A stretch of DNA of 64,000 nucleotides, taken from Lysinibacillus sp. OF-1. Lineage in GTDB: Bacteria > Bacillota > Bacilli > Bacillales_A > Planococcaceae. The stretch spans positions 186,001 to 250,000 of the forward strand of contig NZ_CP102798.1 of NCBI RefSeq assembly GCF_028356935.1, read 5' to 3'. This document shows, piece after piece, positions 28,073 through 36,362 of this stretch. The position numbers were made by a program, and so were the translations under genes. Under the pieces are notes generated by a model that worked only from the letters and a program-made list of their open reading frames with translations, was not told the DNA's origin and made no database searches. Position 1 is the first letter of the stretch. The number at the start of each line of letters is the position of its first letter.

Positions 28073-29983
28073 ATGAATATAGAAGAACATCTACTACTCT
28101 GGAATTACGCTTCTATCAAGGTATTAGACGTTCGTCATAGAGTAATGAGGATAGGGGATACATTACAGCCTTATAAATTGCCAACAAGTGTACTTATAGT
28201 AATCACGCGTGGAACAGCGCAAGTGCATTTGGATCAAACTAATTATCACGTGATTCAGTTTCAAATGATACATAGCGGTAAAGGGGCAGCTTTAGAAATT
28301 AATCAAATAACTAATGAACTAGAGTGCTACCTTATTTTTTATAAAGGTTCTGTTCCTTATCCTGTTGGTCAAAGGATTCTTCAGCTGTTTGAGAAAAGAA
28401 ATGCATTTCAAATCCAGTTTAGCTTGGTACCGAAATATCCGGTAACTATTTATGAAAAAGTGCAGCTTATGCACGAAAGCTGGCAACAATCATGGTGGCT
28501 GGAACGTTTGCAAGTTAAAACATTATTCTATCAAATTATATTAAGTATATATCAAGAGTTATGTAGCCAAGAGAGCTATGTAAAAGAAACAGATTTAGTA
28601 AGTCAAATAAAGAGGTATGTGGATGAGCATTATGCAGATTCGATAAGGCTAGAGTCTCTTGCAGAGCATTTAAATTACAGTGTATCACATATATCGGCAG
28701 TATTTAAAAGAGAGACCAACTATAGCTTTATCGAATATGTCATGCATACAAGAATGAAAAAGGCTGTAGCTCTATTAAAATCAACAAACGTGTCTTTAAA
28801 GGATATTGCGACAAGTGTTGGCTATACAGATGTTCATTATTTTAATCGTATTTTTAAAAGACATCTAGGAATATCACCAGGGAAATATAGAAAACGAGTA
28901 ATGGAACAAGGCATACTAGAAGATACTCCACAAATCATCATGGAATCCTCTATTGAAGGGGAAATGTTTCAACGATATATTGTTAATGATAATCATTATC
29001 AATATAAAAAAGGAGAAAATATTCCAATGTCTCAGAAACATAAAACAAACTTTGCAGCGATAGTATTGCTTTGTCTAACACTACTATTGGGTGCTTGTTC
29101 GAATGGCACAAACCCACAGTCCAAGACACAAGGACAGACTACCGAAGTAACACAAGAAACCATCGTTTATAAGGCGGCGAATAGAGAAGTGGAGATTCCC
29201 AAAAATCCGAAACGTATTGTAGTTGTAGCAGACAGTTATGCGGGTTATTTATTGGCATTGGGCATTAAACCTATTGGTATGTCTGATTTTGCGTTAAGTA
29301 ATCCTTATTTTGAAGGTAAAATAGATGGCATTGAAAGTATTGGTGACAATAAATCGGTTGAAAAAATCTTGGAATTGAAACCAGATTTAATTATTGCTTT
29401 TGATGGCATGGAAGGCTTTGAAAACTTTGAAAAGATTGCGCCAACTGTTGGCATTAAGTATGGCGTCATGAGTTACCGTGAACAATTAGTAGAGTTTGGT
29501 AAGATGCTTAATAGAGAAAAAGAAGCCGCTCAATGGATAAGTAATTGGGATGAAAAAATTGCCGACAACAAGTCAACTATCCAAGAGGTTGTTGGAGATC
29601 AGACCGTTTCTCTAATGGGTGGTACTGACAAAGAGGTTTACATATATGGTGATCATTATTCTAGAGGTGGAGAAATTATTTATGGGGAGTTCCAGCTAAA
29701 TGCGCCAGCCCTGGTTCAAAAAGAAGCACTTGAGTCGAAAGAATGGGGAGTTGCATTTTCCATTGAACGTTTGCTGGATTATGCAGGAGATTTTATTTTT
29801 GTAGAAGATACAGCACTTGCATTTCTAAAGGAAAGTATTTTATGGAATGAGCTACCTGCGGTGAAAAATAACAAGGTCACTATATTAGATAGCGATGCTT
29901 CCTACTTTAATGATCCCGTTTCATTAGAGAAGCAGCTTGATATTGTAGTAGAAGCCTTTAACAAAATGCATAAAAATGAATAA
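28073..29983 (+). CDS. AraC regulator - siderophore lipoprotein fused ORF 1
   Basis: One frame of 636 codons encoding two normally separate proteins. Residues 1-160 are an AraC-type sensing region. Residues 180-271 are the double HTH (RLESLAEHLNYSVSHISAVF, VSLKDIATSVGYTDVHYF). A 43-residue linker leads to a complete lipoprotein from Met319 (29027): n-region KHK, hydrophobic core, lipobox LLGAC (Cys342), then a FeuA-type Fe-siderophore binding domain (PKRIVVVADSYAGYLLALGIKPIG, LELKPDLIIAF, KIAPTVGIKYG). The linker DNA holds a promoter-like pair, a perfect Fur box and AAAGGAG 11 nt before Met319. So the lipoprotein can be made alone, or the whole frame may give a membrane-tethered regulator that signal peptidase II could split. 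The ATG at 28073 aligns with ORFs 2 and 3; GTG 28061 is an alternative. Confidence 0.88.
   Translation: MNIEEHLLLWNYASIKVLDVRHRVMRIGDTLQPYKLPTSVLIVITRGTAQVHLDQTNYHVIQFQMIHSGKGAALEINQITNELECYLIFYKGSVPYPVGQRILQLFEKRNAFQIQFSLVPKYPVTIYEKVQLMHESWQQSWWLERLQVKTLFYQIILSIYQELCSQESYVKETDLVSQIKRYVDEHYADSIRLESLAEHLNYSVSHISAVFKRETNYSFIEYVMHTRMKKAVALLKSTNVSLKDIATSVGYTDVHYFNRIFKRHLGISPGKYRKRVMEQGILEDTPQIIMESSIEGEMFQRYIVNDNHYQYKKGENIPMSQKHKTNFAAIVLLCLTLLLGACSNGTNPQSKTQGQTTEVTQETIVYKAANREVEIPKNPKRIVVVADSYAGYLLALGIKPIGMSDFALSNPYFEGKIDGIESIGDNKSVEKILELKPDLIIAFDGMEGFENFEKIAPTVGIKYGVMSYREQLVEFGKMLNREKEAAQWISNWDEKIADNKSTIQEVVGDQTVSLMGGTDKEVYIYGDHYSRGGEIIYGEFQLNAPALVQKEALESKEWGVAFSIERLLDYAGDFIFVEDTALAFLKESILWNELPAVKNNKVTILDSDASYFNDPVSLEKQLDIVVEAFNKMHKNE
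28953..28981 (+). promoter_or_regulatory. Promoter-like sequence inside fused ORF 1
   Basis: TTGAAG, 17-nt spacer, TATATT, immediately followed by the internal Fur box. It would drive the lipoprotein half alone, with a leader of roughly 40 nt. TATATT is at the same place in all four fused ORFs. Confidence 0.5.
28987..29001 (+). promoter_or_regulatory. Fur box inside fused ORF 1
   Basis: TGATAATCATTATCA, a perfect 7-1-7 box, 25 nt before the lipoprotein ATG and in frame within the linker codons (DNHYQ region). Confidence 0.85.
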
Positions 29984-29998
29984 CATGAATATTTTCGG

Positions 29999-30030
29999 AA
30001 GCCAAACTACCATCAATGTAGTTTGGCTTT
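29999..30030 (+). terminator. Rho-independent terminator
   Basis: AAGCCAAACTA / TAGTTTGGCTT stem with a short T tail. Confidence 0.8.
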
Positions 30031-30034
30031 CATT

Positions 30035-30049
30035 TGAGAATCATTTTCA
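30035..30049 (+). promoter_or_regulatory. Fur box before fused ORF 2
   Basis: TGAGAATCATTTTCA, two mismatches to the 7-1-7 consensus; TTATAAT follows. Confidence 0.7.
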
Positions 30050-30089
30050 ATTATAATGATAGTAGTAAAAAAGATAGGTAGGAGGAATT

Positions 30090-32036
30090 ATGTGCATTAT
30101 GAATGTTGATGACCATATATACCTGTGGGATCATGCTGCTATCAAAGTGCTGGATGTTCGGCATCAGATTATGAGGATGGGAGAAACATTACAGTCTTAT
30201 AGAATGCCAGCTAATGGCTTTATTTTTGTTTCTCGAGGAAGGGCGCAAGTTCAGCTCAATCAAATCGAGTATATTATTCAGCAGTTTCAAGTCATACATG
30301 GTAGCAAAGGGACTATTTTAGATATTTTTCTAACGGAGGATGAGTTGGCGTATTATTTGATTTTTTATAAAGCGACCATGCCTAATCCTATGCGCCCGGA
30401 AGTATTACGCCTAATGGATAAAAGTAATCCATTTCAACTGCAATATAGCTATATACCCAGTTACCCGATTACTATTTTTCACAAAGTTAAATTGATGGAG
30501 CAGGAGTGGAGGAAGTCTGGTGGAATAGATCGCTTTCATGTGAAATCATTATTTTATCAATTTGTTCATAATCTGCTACAGCAACTACATAGCCAAGGTA
30601 TAGATATGATGAAGCCAGACCTTGTAGGACAGGTAATGAAATATTTACAAGAGCATTATGCACAGGCTTTGACACTAGAATCTATTGCAGCCAATTTGAA
30701 TTATAGCGTTCCTTATTTAGCGTCCATTTTTAAAAAGAAAACGGGTTATAGTGTAATTTACTATTTGATTCAGATTCGCCTTGATATAGCGGCAAATTTA
30801 TTAGTAGAAACGGATGCCACATTGAAGGAAATTGCCGAATATGTGGGCTATAAGGACCCTTATTATTTGAGCCGTCTTTTTAAAAAGCATAGGGGTGTTA
30901 CGCCATTACGCTTTAGAAAACAAGAAAGAAAAAATGCTATACATCGTCCTCAAAATAGCATTGAATCGTCCATTGTTTGGAGACCAATATGGCGATATAT
31001 TGATAGTGATAATCATTATCAATATAAGCGAGAGGAAGTTATACATATGCATAGAGGTTCAAGAGCTTCATTCACAGCAATGGCACTACTTTGTATTACG
31101 TTACTATTATCAGCATGTACGGGAGGTACTGTTAATCTAAACAATGAAACTACTGGACAAAATCAGACTGTAGTAGAAAGTCAGTCAGCAAGCTCTTCTG
31201 AGACAAGGGTTTACAAAGACCTTCAAGGGACAGAAGTAGACATTCCTACAAATCCAGAACGAATTGTCCTTCAGGGTAATGCAATTGGTGATTTAATAGC
31301 ATTAGGTATAGAGCCTGTTGGGGTAGATCGTCGTTTCATCGAGAGCGGTGTTTTAGAAGATAACGGGAAAATTAGTTCAACAGATATAGGCTTTCCAACA
31401 AATTTAGAGAAGGTACTGACGTTAAAGCCCGATTTGATTATGCTGTCATATATTATGGATAATGAGGTCGAAGAAGCTTCTAAAATTGCACCAACCGTTG
31501 TTTTCGATGGTATGCAGCCATTAAAGGATCGATTCCCAGTCGTTGCTGATATTGTTGGTAAAAAGGAAGAGGGAGAGCAGCTACTGAGGAAATATAATGA
31601 AGATGCCGATGCAATGTGGGAACAGCTTCGCGCAAATGGTAAGGTGACTGAAGGAGAAACGGCTGTCGTATTCCAATTTTTTTGGAATAAAAAAATGTTC
31701 GTGATGAAAACAGGCGGGGTAGCAGGCTTGCTGTATCAAGACAAAGGATATACTATGGACGAAAAGGTACAGGCATTACAGCCAAATAGTGGGCCATATA
31801 TTGAAATTACTAAAGAAACACTGCATGAGACACTTGTGGGTGATCAATTATTTGTATTAATTTCTGGAGATAAAGAGGCACAAAAGGCATTTGATGAATT
31901 AACACAAGAGCCATTATGGAACTCCTTACCTGCCGTGAAGAATAAAGTTCACTTTATTGAGGATAAATGGAATTATGATGATATGACAACAAGTAACATG
32001 CTGTTAGAGGAATTTCCAAATATACTGAAAAAATAA
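30090..32036 (+). CDS. AraC regulator - siderophore lipoprotein fused ORF 2
   Basis: Same architecture as ORF 1, 648 codons. The sensing region starts MNVDDHIYLWDHAAIKVLDVRH. The AraC HTH pair (about 190-285) includes TLESIAANLNYSVPYLASIF and ATLKEIAEYVGYKDPYYLSRLF. A 41-residue linker ends in YIDSDNHYQYK. The lipoprotein begins at Met320 (31047), with core ALLCITLLLSAC (Cys at position 24 of the lipoprotein) and a binding domain (NPERIVLQGNAIGDLIALGIEPVG, LTLKPDLIMLS, KIAPTVVFDG). AGAGGAAG lies about 9 nt before ATG 31047. AGGAGG lies 4 nt before the ATG at 30090; the ATG at 30099 aligns better with paralogues but is 13 nt away. The binding half resembles the lipoprotein at 40345-41301 (GDLLAL, DIGFP-type segment). 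Confidence 0.88.
   Translation: MCIMNVDDHIYLWDHAAIKVLDVRHQIMRMGETLQSYRMPANGFIFVSRGRAQVQLNQIEYIIQQFQVIHGSKGTILDIFLTEDELAYYLIFYKATMPNPMRPEVLRLMDKSNPFQLQYSYIPSYPITIFHKVKLMEQEWRKSGGIDRFHVKSLFYQFVHNLLQQLHSQGIDMMKPDLVGQVMKYLQEHYAQALTLESIAANLNYSVPYLASIFKKKTGYSVIYYLIQIRLDIAANLLVETDATLKEIAEYVGYKDPYYLSRLFKKHRGVTPLRFRKQERKNAIHRPQNSIESSIVWRPIWRYIDSDNHYQYKREEVIHMHRGSRASFTAMALLCITLLLSACTGGTVNLNNETTGQNQTVVESQSASSSETRVYKDLQGTEVDIPTNPERIVLQGNAIGDLIALGIEPVGVDRRFIESGVLEDNGKISSTDIGFPTNLEKVLTLKPDLIMLSYIMDNEVEEASKIAPTVVFDGMQPLKDRFPVVADIVGKKEEGEQLLRKYNEDADAMWEQLRANGKVTEGETAVVFQFFWNKKMFVMKTGGVAGLLYQDKGYTMDEKVQALQPNSGPYIEITKETLHETLVGDQLFVLISGDKEAQKAFDELTQEPLWNSLPAVKNKVHFIEDKWNYDDMTTSNMLLEEFPNILKK
30973..31001 (+). 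promoter_or_regulatory. Promoter-like sequence inside fused ORF 2
   Basis: TTGTTT, 17-nt spacer, TATATT, directly before the internal Fur box. Confidence 0.5.
31007..31021 (+). promoter_or_regulatory. Fur box inside fused ORF 2
   Basis: TGATAATCATTATCA, perfect 7-1-7 match, 25 nt before the lipoprotein ATG at 31047. Confidence 0.85.
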
Positions 32037-32045
32037 GTAAACTAG

Positions 32046-32077
32046 AAAGGCTCGGGGAAATCCTTAGCCTTTTTTTG
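32046..32077 (+). terminator. Rho-independent terminator
   Basis: AAAGGCT / AGCCTTT stem followed by seven T residues. Confidence 0.75.
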
Positions 32078-32202
32078 TGTTTGCTAAATAAAGGCAGACG
32101 TTATCAAATCATCCAGCAGAGGCAATCGATAGTAAAGAGGACTATCAAAACTGTTAGAGAAATAGCTGGCTTTTCTAAAGAATTAAATACGATAAACTAT
32201 AA

Positions 32203-32240
32203 AAGTCAAGCAATTATAGTTATCTATATTTGCTTGACTT
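32203..32240. repeat. 38-bp direct repeat, left of repeat element B
   Basis: Identical to 32729-32766. The 38 bp are themselves a hairpin (AAGTCAAGCAA / TTGCTTGACTT). They border element B exactly on its left side. Confidence 0.9.
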
Positions 32241-32728
32241 GTTGTTGAAAAAAGGTAATGTCAACGGCATAATAAGCAATTTGGTAAGGCGAGGGGTTGA
32301 TTTCCGTTCTGCCAGCGTCCTTTCCAGGGGGCGTCCGATGAGCCGCTTCACTCACTGCGTTCGCTCCAGGGTCTCCTTTGTGACGCTAAATCCCCTAGGA
32401 GTGACGCTGGCTCCACTCCAATCAACCATTCTGCAAAAGTGTCTTTTCCTGAACAAAATAGCCATTAAAAGTGATGTGTGACAACACCCCTCCATAAAAG
32501 AGTAATGAATACCTTCCCTTTTTTGCTAAAAAGTTAACATTTTTATTTTATGGATTGGAGTGGAAGGCTACTTGACTCCCGTGGGATAGCGAGACAGGCG
32601 AGCCCCTGCACGGAGCGGTAGCGGAGGAAGCGGCTCGGCGCTCGCCCACAGGAAAGCAAGTAGCCTGCAACGGAAATCCTTTTTCACCTTTCACATAAAT
32701 TCTATGGATGGTTTTGTTTTTCAACACT
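32241..32728. repeat. Composite palindromic repeat element, copy B
   Basis: 488 bp bounded by a 10-bp terminal inverted repeat (TGTTGAAAAA / TTTTTCAACA) and flanked by a 38-bp direct duplication. It carries the same two opposed palindromic modules as copy A. It lacks about 90 bp of the spacer between modules that copies A and C share. No credible protein is encoded. Confidence 0.88.
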
Positions 32729-32766
32729 AAGTCAAGCAATTATAGTTATCTATATTTGCTTGACTT
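32729..32766. repeat. 38-bp direct repeat, right of repeat element B
   Basis: Perfect copy of 32203-32240. As a hairpin followed by a T-rich stretch it could act as a terminator; the Fur box of the next gene begins 5 nt later. Confidence 0.9.
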
Positions 32767-32770
32767 TTAA

Positions 32771-32785
32771 TGATAACTATTATCA
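32771..32785 (+). promoter_or_regulatory. Fur box before the Btr-like gene at 32837
   Basis: TGATAACTATTATCA, 14 of 15 to the 7-1-7 consensus; a TATAAT stands nearby at about 32788 and another at about 32799. Confidence 0.8.
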
Positions 32786-32836
32786 ATTATAATGACTCTA
32801 TAATGATTGTTTCAATTATATTAAGGTGGATGCAAA

Positions 32837-34417
32837 ATGTATAGATTAATGGACACAGCAATAATTGAATGGAAAGAAAAGGTTAATACATATTCACTTC
32901 ATACAAAATTTCCAACCTTATTAGCTTGCGACGTTGCTACCAAAATTTCCTTAGATGGAAAATGGTTATGTTTAGATAAAAATGAAATGATATATCTTAG
33001 TGCGGGAAAAATAGCAAAGTTAGAAAAAGCAAATCACCAAGTTGTTCATTTATACATTGTATCTTTTCAAATGTACAGTCTTACTGAAGAAAATGCTGAT
33101 TTATTGCTTTATCGTGTCGATCATAAACAATTGCCTGCCCATGGCTCAATTGCTAGTGTAGAAACATTATCGTATCGTGCTGTTACTCTTCTTCAAGAGC
33201 TTGTAGGTGAGATAGACGTAGGTGAACAGCATTTTCATAGTAGACAAAATTTTTTGTTGGAGGAAATATTACATTTATTTATCCAAGCTTTAAAGCCGTA
33301 TAAAGAGAAAGTAGATTTGATTATGCGAGAAGCTCTAGCATATATCAATCGCCATTATGATCAAAATCTAAATCGTTCACAATTAGCAGAGCTTATGGGT
33401 TTTAATCCAAGTTATTTTTCAAGATTGTTTCAACAACAAATAGGGCGTAGTTTCTCGAACCATTTGATGAGAGTGAGAATAGACAAAGCCAAAATGTATC
33501 TTCTTTCGACGGATGCCACATTGAACGAGATTGCGAGAAAAGTTGGCTATACAGATGGACTCTATTTAAGCCGAAAGTTTAAACAAATTGTTGGTGTATC
33601 GCCAAGTGAGTATCGGTATAGACCAAAGCCGAGACGTATTGTAGCATTCCAATATAGTGGTGATTTACTTGCTTTAGGCATACAGCCAATTGCTGCTCCT
33701 TTTACACCATGGGAAGTATCACCGCTTATACATCGTGAGCTTAGTGGTACGATTGATCTGGAGCAAGATAGAACTCATCAACTGGAGAAAATGGACATCG
33801 ACCTAATCATTGTGCCTGAATATTTATATTATTGTCCAGGCAAGTTAGAAAAATTGGAGCAACTTGCACCCATTTTGGTTTTGCCATGGAATCAATTAGA
33901 TCGACTTGAAGAAGTTAAGCTTATAGGGAAAATTCTTGGATGTGAGGCAGAGGCAACGATGTGGGTTGAGCATTATCAATCCATTACACATACAGCAGCT
34001 GCTAAGCTCGAATTCATTATACAACCTCACGAAACAGTAGGTTTATATGAGGTATGGGAGGATCATACAATATGTATTTGGAATACCACTGCAAGAGCTA
34101 CCTATAATTTATATAATGGCTTAAAGTTAACTCCTCCTCCACGTATTCAGCAAGAGGTGCTCGAAGTAAATAGTCATCTTTTTATAGAGGAAAATATATT
34201 ATCTAACTACGCTGCTAACCACATGTTTGTTGTCCTCACAGAAGATTATTATCAAGATTTTCCAAATAAGTTATTAAAGCATAAAGCTTGGAAGCAGCTA
34301 TTAGAAGATCCAACAAGGAACATTTATCCGATTAAGCTGAATGATTTTTGGTGCAATGATGGATTAACGCTAGAAAAACAACTTAGTATTATGCTAGAAA
34401 AGCTATATAATCATTAA
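32837..34417 (+). CDS. Btr-like AraC regulator with cytoplasmic siderophore-binding domain
   Basis: Cytoplasmic transcription activator of 526 residues laid out like B. subtilis Btr (YbbB). It has an N-terminal AraC sensing region, an HTH pair at about 165-260 (NRSQLAELMGFNPSYFSRLF, ATLNEIARKVGYTDGLYLSRKF), then a FeuA-type domain from about 270 (RRIVAFQYSGDLLALGIQPIA). There is no signal peptide or lipobox. In Btr the C-terminal domain binds the ferric siderophore and turns on the uptake genes; the same is expected here, with the following lipoprotein gene as target. Preceded by a Fur box. Ligand unknown. Confidence 0.9.
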   Translation: MYRLMDTAIIEWKEKVNTYSLHTKFPTLLACDVATKISLDGKWLCLDKNEMIYLSAGKIAKLEKANHQVVHLYIVSFQMYSLTEENADLLLYRVDHKQLPAHGSIASVETLSYRAVTLLQELVGEIDVGEQHFHSRQNFLLEEILHLFIQALKPYKEKVDLIMREALAYINRHYDQNLNRSQLAELMGFNPSYFSRLFQQQIGRSFSNHLMRVRIDKAKMYLLSTDATLNEIARKVGYTDGLYLSRKFKQIVGVSPSEYRYRPKPRRIVAFQYSGDLLALGIQPIAAPFTPWEVSPLIHRELSGTIDLEQDRTHQLEKMDIDLIIVPEYLYYCPGKLEKLEQLAPILVLPWNQLDRLEEVKLIGKILGCEAEATMWVEHYQSITHTAAAKLEFIIQPHETVGLYEVWEDHTICIWNTTARATYNLYNGLKLTPPPRIQQEVLEVNSHLFIEENILSNYAANHMFVVLTEDYYQDFPNKLLKHKAWKQLLEDPTRNIYPIKLNDFWCNDGLTLEKQLSIMLEKLYNH

Positions 34418-34509
34418 TAATGAAGCCAATGTCACTTTTGTCCATATGCAAGTTCTCACATTTTGAAATAGACGATTGAAGAAGAGACCATTACGATAAG
34501 GATATTGAT

Positions 34510-34524
34510 TGAGAAAGATTATCA
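34510..34524 (+). promoter_or_regulatory. Fur box before the lipoprotein gene at 34546
   Basis: TGAGAAAGATTATCA, two mismatches to the consensus, with a further ATTATC half-site directly after it. Confidence 0.75.
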
Positions 34525-34545
34525 TTATCGATAGGAGTGGAAAAA

Positions 34546-35514
34546 ATGGTCAAGGCTAGGCAAAGAATTTGGATAGGGTTAATGATGCTACTGTTGATTT
34601 TAATTGTTTTAGGTGGCTGTAGCAAAGCGACAGAAAGCCCTCAGTCAGAGTCAAAAAGTAATTCAGAAACAGATACAAAAATTATTAAAACAGTTGATGG
34701 TGATGTTGAAATACCTGCCAATCCTCAACGAATCGTTACGCAAGGGTATTTAGCAAATTTTTTAGTTTTTGATGTTAAACCAGTCGGTGCACCATATTGG
34801 GAAATGGAAAGCCCTTATACTATGGAATTAAGTGAAGGGATCACAGATATTGGTCAAATTGATGGAGGCTCGGTTGAAAAAATTTTATCACTTAAACCTG
34901 ATTTAATAGTCACGGTTGGAGGAGATGAAAAATTAAATGAGCAATACCGCAAGATTGCCCCTACATTGGTCATCCCTTATGGTACATATCATGAAGTTCA
35001 TGACGAAATGAGAGCTTTTGGGGAGATTTTAGGAAAAGAGAAGGAAGCGGAAAAATGGCTAAAAGAATTTGATAAAAAAGTAGCGAAGGCAAAGGACTCT
35101 ATTAAAGGGTTAATTAGAGAAGGAACGACTTTTTCTCTTATGGGTCCGTTTGGAAAGGATTTTTATGTCTATGGTGATGGTGTAAATCGTGGTGGACAAG
35201 CAATTTATCAGCAGCTAGGTTTAACACCACCGAAATTAGTACGCAAGGATTTAATTGAGCCAAAAATTAATGCACTGAGTATTTCACAGGAAAAGATTGC
35301 AGATTATGCAGGTGACTATATCTTTTTAGACATTTCAGGAGAAGCGGAATTTGATGAGAATGACCCTGTATGGTCAACGATTGATGCAGTTAAAAATAAT
35401 AAAGTATTCTACTTAAATCCCGAACGTTTCTGGCCATATGATCCAATTGCAGTGGAATCACAGGTTGAAGAAATTGCTAAAATGTTAAAGAACCATTTAG
35501 AGCAAGAGAAGTAA
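34546..35514 (+). CDS. Iron-siderophore binding lipoprotein
   Basis: Surface lipoprotein of 322 residues that delivers a ferric siderophore to an ABC permease. Lipobox VLGGC (Cys about 27). FeuA/FhuD-type domain: NPQRIVTQGYLANFLVFDVKPVG, SLKPDLIVTVGG, KIAPTLVIPYG and GVNRGGQAIYQQLGLTPP. I chose the ATG at 34546, 8 nt after AGGAG; the GTG at 34537 overlaps that site. It is similar to the lipoprotein at 46518 and to the C-terminal halves of fused ORFs 3 and 4. It lies downstream of a Btr-like regulator; no permease or ATPase is near. Confidence 0.93.
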   Translation: MVKARQRIWIGLMMLLLILIVLGGCSKATESPQSESKSNSETDTKIIKTVDGDVEIPANPQRIVTQGYLANFLVFDVKPVGAPYWEMESPYTMELSEGITDIGQIDGGSVEKILSLKPDLIVTVGGDEKLNEQYRKIAPTLVIPYGTYHEVHDEMRAFGEILGKEKEAEKWLKEFDKKVAKAKDSIKGLIREGTTFSLMGPFGKDFYVYGDGVNRGGQAIYQQLGLTPPKLVRKDLIEPKINALSISQEKIADYAGDYIFLDISGEAEFDENDPVWSTIDAVKNNKVFYLNPERFWPYDPIAVESQVEEIAKMLKNHLEQEK

Positions 35515-35525
35515 ATGCTACAAAA

Positions 35526-35560
35526 AAGCCCAAGTGGATAAATTACCACTTGGGTCTTCT
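35526..35560. terminator. Bidirectional terminator between convergent genes
   Basis: GCCCAAGTGG / CCACTTGGGT stem between the convergent lipoprotein and esterase genes, T-rich on both sides. Confidence 0.85.
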
Positions 35561-35561
35561 A

Positions 35562-36362
35562 CTAGGAATCCAAAAAACGGGGAAGACGACTAAGCATACA
35601 AGGGAGGACGCTCACATGGTCCTCCTCATCAAATTTTACATAATCAGTAAGAATGTTTTTGTCGCTTAAACGTTTCATTTGTTCAGCTGCTTGATCAGCT
35701 CCTTCAAGCATATCTGGCAGCTCGTTAGCGCCGATTGTAAGTAAGAGATTAATAGTATGCTGACTGTTCCAAGTTTCAGCAAATTTGTCTATTTCTTTTA
35801 GTACGGCATTGTTAGCCCACCAAACAGAGGGGCTTCCGACTACTACATGACTAAATAAATTTGGTCTCGCACATAGAGCATACAGTGTGAAAAGACCGCC
35901 TAATGAATGACCAACAACCGCTTGTTTCTTCTTATTGACTGGCCACTCCTTTGCGATAGCAGGCATTAGCTCATGCTCAATAAAGTCTAGGAATTCATTG
36001 GCTTTGCCATTAGGAGGCCAAGGCGATCCATCTGGACGTGGTGGTAGCTGAGCTTCACTAACAGGTAGTGTAAAATCATTGCAACGTCGTTCCATATCAA
36101 AGGGTTCCTTTGAGGGATAGCCAATCCCAATAACAAGAATTGGCTCATAGCCTTTTGGTTTACGTGTTTGTAATTTTACTGCCTCAGCGAGCGTTGGAAA
36201 AAGAGCGTCCCCATCTAAGGCATATATAACAGTATAGCCATCTGCTGGTGGTGCTTCTGTTGGGGCAGCAATTAAAATTCGATAGTCAAGCTGTTGACGA
36301 GATGTCATGGCAACTTCAAAGTAGTTATCTGATGTATAAGGTTTCTTTGTCATTGTTGTCAT
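35562..36362 (-). CDS. Siderophore esterase-like alpha/beta hydrolase (BesA/IroE type)
   Basis: Hydrolase of 266 residues expected to open ferric catecholate trilactone siderophores and release iron in the cytoplasm. It carries the nucleophile elbow VVGHSLGGLFTLYAL and the conserved GSPSVWW segment. A C-terminal DEEDHVSVLP offers the catalytic His, and the N-terminal SRQQLDYRILIAAP strand is typical of the Fes/BesA/IroE group. No signal peptide. I chose the ATG at 36362, which overlaps the stop of the upstream lipoprotein gene (ATGA) and so is translationally coupled to it. The pairing suggests that lipoprotein binds a bacillibactin- or enterobactin-like ligand. Confidence 0.85.
   Translation of the reverse strand: MTTMTKKPYTSDNYFEVAMTSRQQLDYRILIAAPTEAPPADGYTVIYALDGDALFPTLAEAVKLQTRKPKGYEPILVIGIGYPSKEPFDMERRCNDFTLPVSEAQLPPRPDGSPWPPNGKANEFLDFIEHELMPAIAKEWPVNKKKQAVVGHSLGGLFTLYALCARPNLFSHVVVGSPSVWWANNAVLKEIDKFAETWNSQHTINLLLTIGANELPDMLEGADQAAEQMKRLSDKNILTDYVKFDEEDHVSVLPCMLSRLPRFLDS

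Noticed and set aside
28982..29009. Alternative internal promoter made of TTGWTA, the Fur box as 17-nt spacer, and TATAAA in fused ORFs 1-3
   Set aside because: Transcription would start inside or beyond the ribosome site, and ORF 4 lacks the spacing. The upstream TATATT with a 17-nt spacer is present in all four and gives a sensible leader.
32203..32766. 38-bp repeats as phage or plasmid attachment sites
   Set aside because: The interval is a 488-bp non-coding element present elsewhere in the window, with no integrase. The repeat is a terminator-like hairpin, not a tRNA end.
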